From Siderastrea radians (Eukaryota; Cnidaria; Anthozoa; Scleractinia; Rhizangiidae), in contig OZ024887.1 in the NCBI GenBank assembly GCA_964017195.1, positions 64,887,630 to 64,951,629 on the forward strand: 64,000 nucleotides of DNA, in the 5' to 3' direction. The notes under the pieces were generated by a model. That model saw only the letters and a list, made by a program, of their open reading frames with translations. It made no database searches and had not been told where the DNA came from. Of the stretch, positions 60,871-64,000 are shown one piece after another; the stretch's first letter is position 1, and the number at the start of each line of letters is the position of its first letter. A program made the position numbers and the translations under genes.

Positions 60871-62368
60871 AGGGTTCCACATACTGTATTCTACATGTTC
60901 GTCAAATTAAGGTGTTTGTTTGGCGGGCAATCCAGAATATTTTAATCGCCACCTGAACACCTTGAAAAAACTGTGAGATCACTTGTTCCGATCAGTCAAC
61001 TGTAAGGTTGCAATTAAACTTGTGTTAGGGTTATTTAGGTTTTTAGGAAATGATAATCAAAGGAACTTGGGAAATTGCAGTGCTTTTAGTTCCAAGTTAC
61101 AGTATTAGAGCAGTGTGTTGGTGTATGCGGTTACGGCTTAGTTTTGAATAGAATTTCCGGATCCGTTCATATTCAGTGAATTGCAAATAAGTGGCTGCGT
61201 ATTCTAAAATTAGGCCAAATTTCCTGCGCTGTCTTCAGTGAGATAACAAAAGCACTATTCAGGAGAACTTTGTCAACCAGGAAGTTGACAAAGTTCCCCT
61301 GTACAGTAGGTTTTGTAGGTTACTCTGAAGATCTTTGGCATTTTAGGCACAGAATTTAGAAAACCTCAGTATTTTTTTTCCACATGAAATTCACTCGCAA
61401 ACTTGCACCATGGCCTGTTCATATGCAGACCTGTCAAAATGATTTGAAGTAGCAGGCAACATAGCAGAGGAAGTACAGTGTAGGCAGCAAGGACCAGATC
61501 TTTTTCTCTGCAAGGAGGTTCCATGGGAACTCCTGTGTGAAGCAAGCTACAAATGATTGCCCATAGGTGGCAAAATTGCCAGCTACTACTGCATTTTAGG
61601 TGGACTGCATATGACCACTGACAGGCTAGAAAAGATGGTCATATCATTAAACAAGTCAGGTTGAGTCAAATTACAATAGCCTGCAAGGAGTAAAGTGTAA
61701 AACAGCAGAGGAAGGCAGTATAATTTTTAAAGAACATTGTACATGTGACTGGCTACTAAAATTAATACAGTTCAGTTGGAACCTCAACGTAACGAACCAC
61801 TTTATAATGAAGACTCTGGTATAGCGAACAATATTCTTCAGCCCAGTATTAGTAAAAAGTACAGAAAAGAACCCCAGTATATCAAACCCCTGTTACAAAA
61901 CACATTTTGCCAGTCGTTCAGCACTCCGTTATATTAGGGTTGTGACCGAGTTTTTGTTTGGGTTGTCATATCAACAAGGTAGTCATAAGACAGGGTTTCA
62001 CTGTAAATGTTATTTGTATGTGCAATATTTCTGCAAAATTTTGGCACTGAGATTGTATTTTTAGCTAATTCTTAATTGACAACTGGTGTATTTTATTCAA
62101 AAGTTAGAAATTTTAACTATTCTAGATCAAGTGAGTGTTGTTTTTTTGAGCCTATAAATTGTCCTTTCGTACTACGCATGGGGTTGTTTATTACCAAGTG
62201 CTAATTTAGTGAAGCGATCAAAAAACACACATACGTTAATGGGTTAAGGTTCGTATGGATATTTTCTGAAAACACACAATGGATGCCTTCTAAATCACAT
62301 CATATTGGTTTCTGTACAAGAGGAAGTTACTTGATCTCAAATGTTTTCTTAATTTCTCCCATTTTCAG
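60871..62368. other. Probable first intron of the TCERG1-type gene
   Basis: No open frame of note. A small inverted pair GGAGAACTTTGTCAACCAGG / GTTGACAAAGTTCCCC near 61260-61300 forms a hairpin. Confidence 0.45.
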
Positions 62369-62382
62369 ATTAGTAAAAAGCC

Positions 62383-63951
62383 ATGAGGCACAACATGCCA
62401 CCACCTCTCATGTCCCAAAGGGCTCTCCCACCAAATGTAAGAGGACCCACGGGACAAGGGCCAAGAGGGTCCCTTTTAGGTCCTCCTCCAGGTCAGTTTA
62501 TGAGGGGGCCCTTTGATCAAAGGAACATGATGAACAACATGAGACCTCCTTTTGGAGGACCTCAGGGAAATCCTCCTTTGTTACCAAATTTACAGGTATG
62601 TTTTATTCCTGTTGCTCATTTGTGGTGGGTGTTGATTTTAATATTTCAGCTGTGCTTTACTGTACCGCATACATGTAATGACTATGTAAGTGTAAAAATA
62701 TAGAAAAGATAGGCTTGACACAATGTGGCTTAAATAACTTGATTTTATTCTCAAAAATATGCTGCTAGCTTTTTTAATAACTTCCACTGTAAGGTTTAAT
62801 CTTCAATATGATGTTTATCAGGACTGCCACAATCAGGTTTCAGGGAAATACCGGGTATCAATGAGTATCGCATGTGGAAGGGAACTATTAATGCCACATT
62901 TTGAGTCAGTAAAACATCAGGATTTTTAGTTTTGGCATGGCATAATGTTTGTTATCATCAGTGATTTCACTAGACTTGCCCACAAGGCAAGCTCAGAGTT
63001 TTTCTTTCGGAATCGCAGTTGCGGAAGCACAAAAAAAAAAACCAAGTGCAGAGCTCACCACCTGAACCAGAAATGAGAAGCGAAGGACTTTTGAGAAAGT
63101 CTGTGATTTCACTATCAGAGGATTCCTTGTGCATTGTCATAGCAAATAAGTGTGGACCAGTACTTTTTTGGTTATGCTGATGGCATGAGTGGCCTAGCAT
63201 TTTCTGCCAGTTTAATCTGGCAGTGGTGTTCCCATGAGGATAACAAATTTAATGGTGTACTTGTATTTCCCAAATATTATCAGTCAAGGCCAATGATGCC
63301 AAATCAAATGCCTCCACAAATGATGCCAAACCAGCCAATGCAGCAGAACATGGCCGTGCCGAACAAAGATCCTCCTATGATCGATGCCAATGGTGATATA
63401 TGGCTTGAACACAAGACCCCTGAAGGAAAGGCCTACTATTACAATGCAAGGACAAGGGAGTCTGCATGGGAAAAGCCAAAGAACCTGGTCACCCCTCCCC
63501 CACAGAATCAACCACCTACACAGCAACAAGGACAGCAACAAACTCAACAGGCTCAGGTACAGCTATCTGAAAATTATAGCTTTTTAGTAACTGAAAATCC
63601 AATCCAGTGATACACTTGTACAATGTGTTAGAGTAATTTGATCCATGAAAATGCCATCTTAAAAGGAAGGTTATAATGTACTGTTTGTGTATGTTTAATA
63701 ATTAATACCAGGAAAATGAACATTTTTTTCTTTGCTGTGGGAAATTTTGATTTCTTTGGCACTATATAAATAATTGGTTTTACATTGTTCTTGCAGGGTC
63801 AGAATGTTTCTACTGAAGGACAGCAGCAAACATCATCAGAGCAAGATAACAAACAAGGAAATAACCAACAACAAAACCAGCCGCCGCTGCAAAGTGATGG
63901 TCCACAGACAGGAGGTGCTGGTGCTACTCCAGATAAGCTCCCACCGCAAAG
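62383..63951 (+). CDS. TCERG1: TCERG1 (CA150)-type transcription elongation/splicing factor, N-terminal exons
   Basis: Three coding exons: 62383-62595, 63284-63556 and 63797-63951, with donors GTATGT, GTACAG, GTACTT and acceptors TTTTCAG, TTATCAG, CTTGCAG; the first two are phase 0 and the frame runs on past the window. Exon 1 is Pro/Arg/Gly/Met-rich. Exon 2 carries a WW domain ([26 protein letters not shown]) that matches the first WW domain of TCERG1, a nuclear factor coupling RNA polymerase II and splicing. Exon 3 is Gln/Asn-rich. Later WW and FF domains are outside the window. Confidence 0.88.
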
Positions 63952-64000
63952 GTACTTGTAGACTGTAATGATTTTTTCACTTCCACTTCATTTCAAGTTA

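Overview
This is animal genomic DNA, most likely from an anthozoan cnidarian such as a stony coral. That assignment is inference: it rests on AT-rich intergenic DNA full of small DNA transposons, a Rab1-type GTPase gene, a TCERG1-type gene with ordinary GT-AG introns, and a family of secreted cysteine-rich ligand precursors. The species cannot be told. There is one short assembly gap at 41129-41151.

Bases 1 to roughly 24.3-24.95 kb are almost the whole of an adintovirus / large Polinton (Maverick) provirus whose left end lies outside the window. All hallmark genes are open. A leftward group holds the protein-primed family B DNA polymerase (to 5251), a 229-residue protein, a membrane-anchored protein and a SLOG-like protein cut by the window edge. 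A central block holds a GRF/zinc-ribbon protein, two small unknown proteins and the chromodomain integrase. A rightward virion block (9.5-17.4 kb) holds two paralogous FYVTLPS proteins, basic core peptides, the double-jelly-roll major capsid protein, an adenain-type protease, a packaging ATPase, small helical and basic proteins and a parvovirus-type phospholipase A2. After a 2.2 kb A/C-rich stretch without a clear gene come two divergent RING-finger genes, a third FYVTLPS paralogue and a zinc-cluster protein. Almost every gene has its own TATA box about 40 bases before the ATG.

The most unusual feature is the rightward RING gene at 20395-22487. Its RING exon ends at a consensus GTAAGT donor in phase 0. 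It is followed by five consecutive open segments. Each is preceded by a pyrimidine tract and AG, each is open in phase 0 from that AG, and each has its own stop close to the next acceptor. The segments look like diverged copies of one module of about 95-150 residues. The simplest reading is one RING exon joined by alternative splicing to five interchangeable C-terminal modules. A second spliced gene (5799-6688, 71-base intron) suggests that this virus uses short introns in its non-structural genes. The two divergent promoter regions that drive the spliced genes share an inverted GC-rich element of about 33 bp.

From about 25 kb onward the DNA is host. It contains three copies (26.7, 36.3 and 52.9 kb) of a secreted cystine-rich ligand precursor gene, with tandem and inverted segmental duplications around them, several Mutator-like foldback MITEs with perfect 9-bp target duplications, two Harbinger-like elements with 3-bp duplications (one inside a LINE), a hAT-like element, tRNA-like SINE sequences, the two-exon Rab1-type gene (55.3-57.2 kb), and the start of a TCERG1-type gene (from 62.4 kb) behind a probable bidirectional promoter at 60.8 kb.
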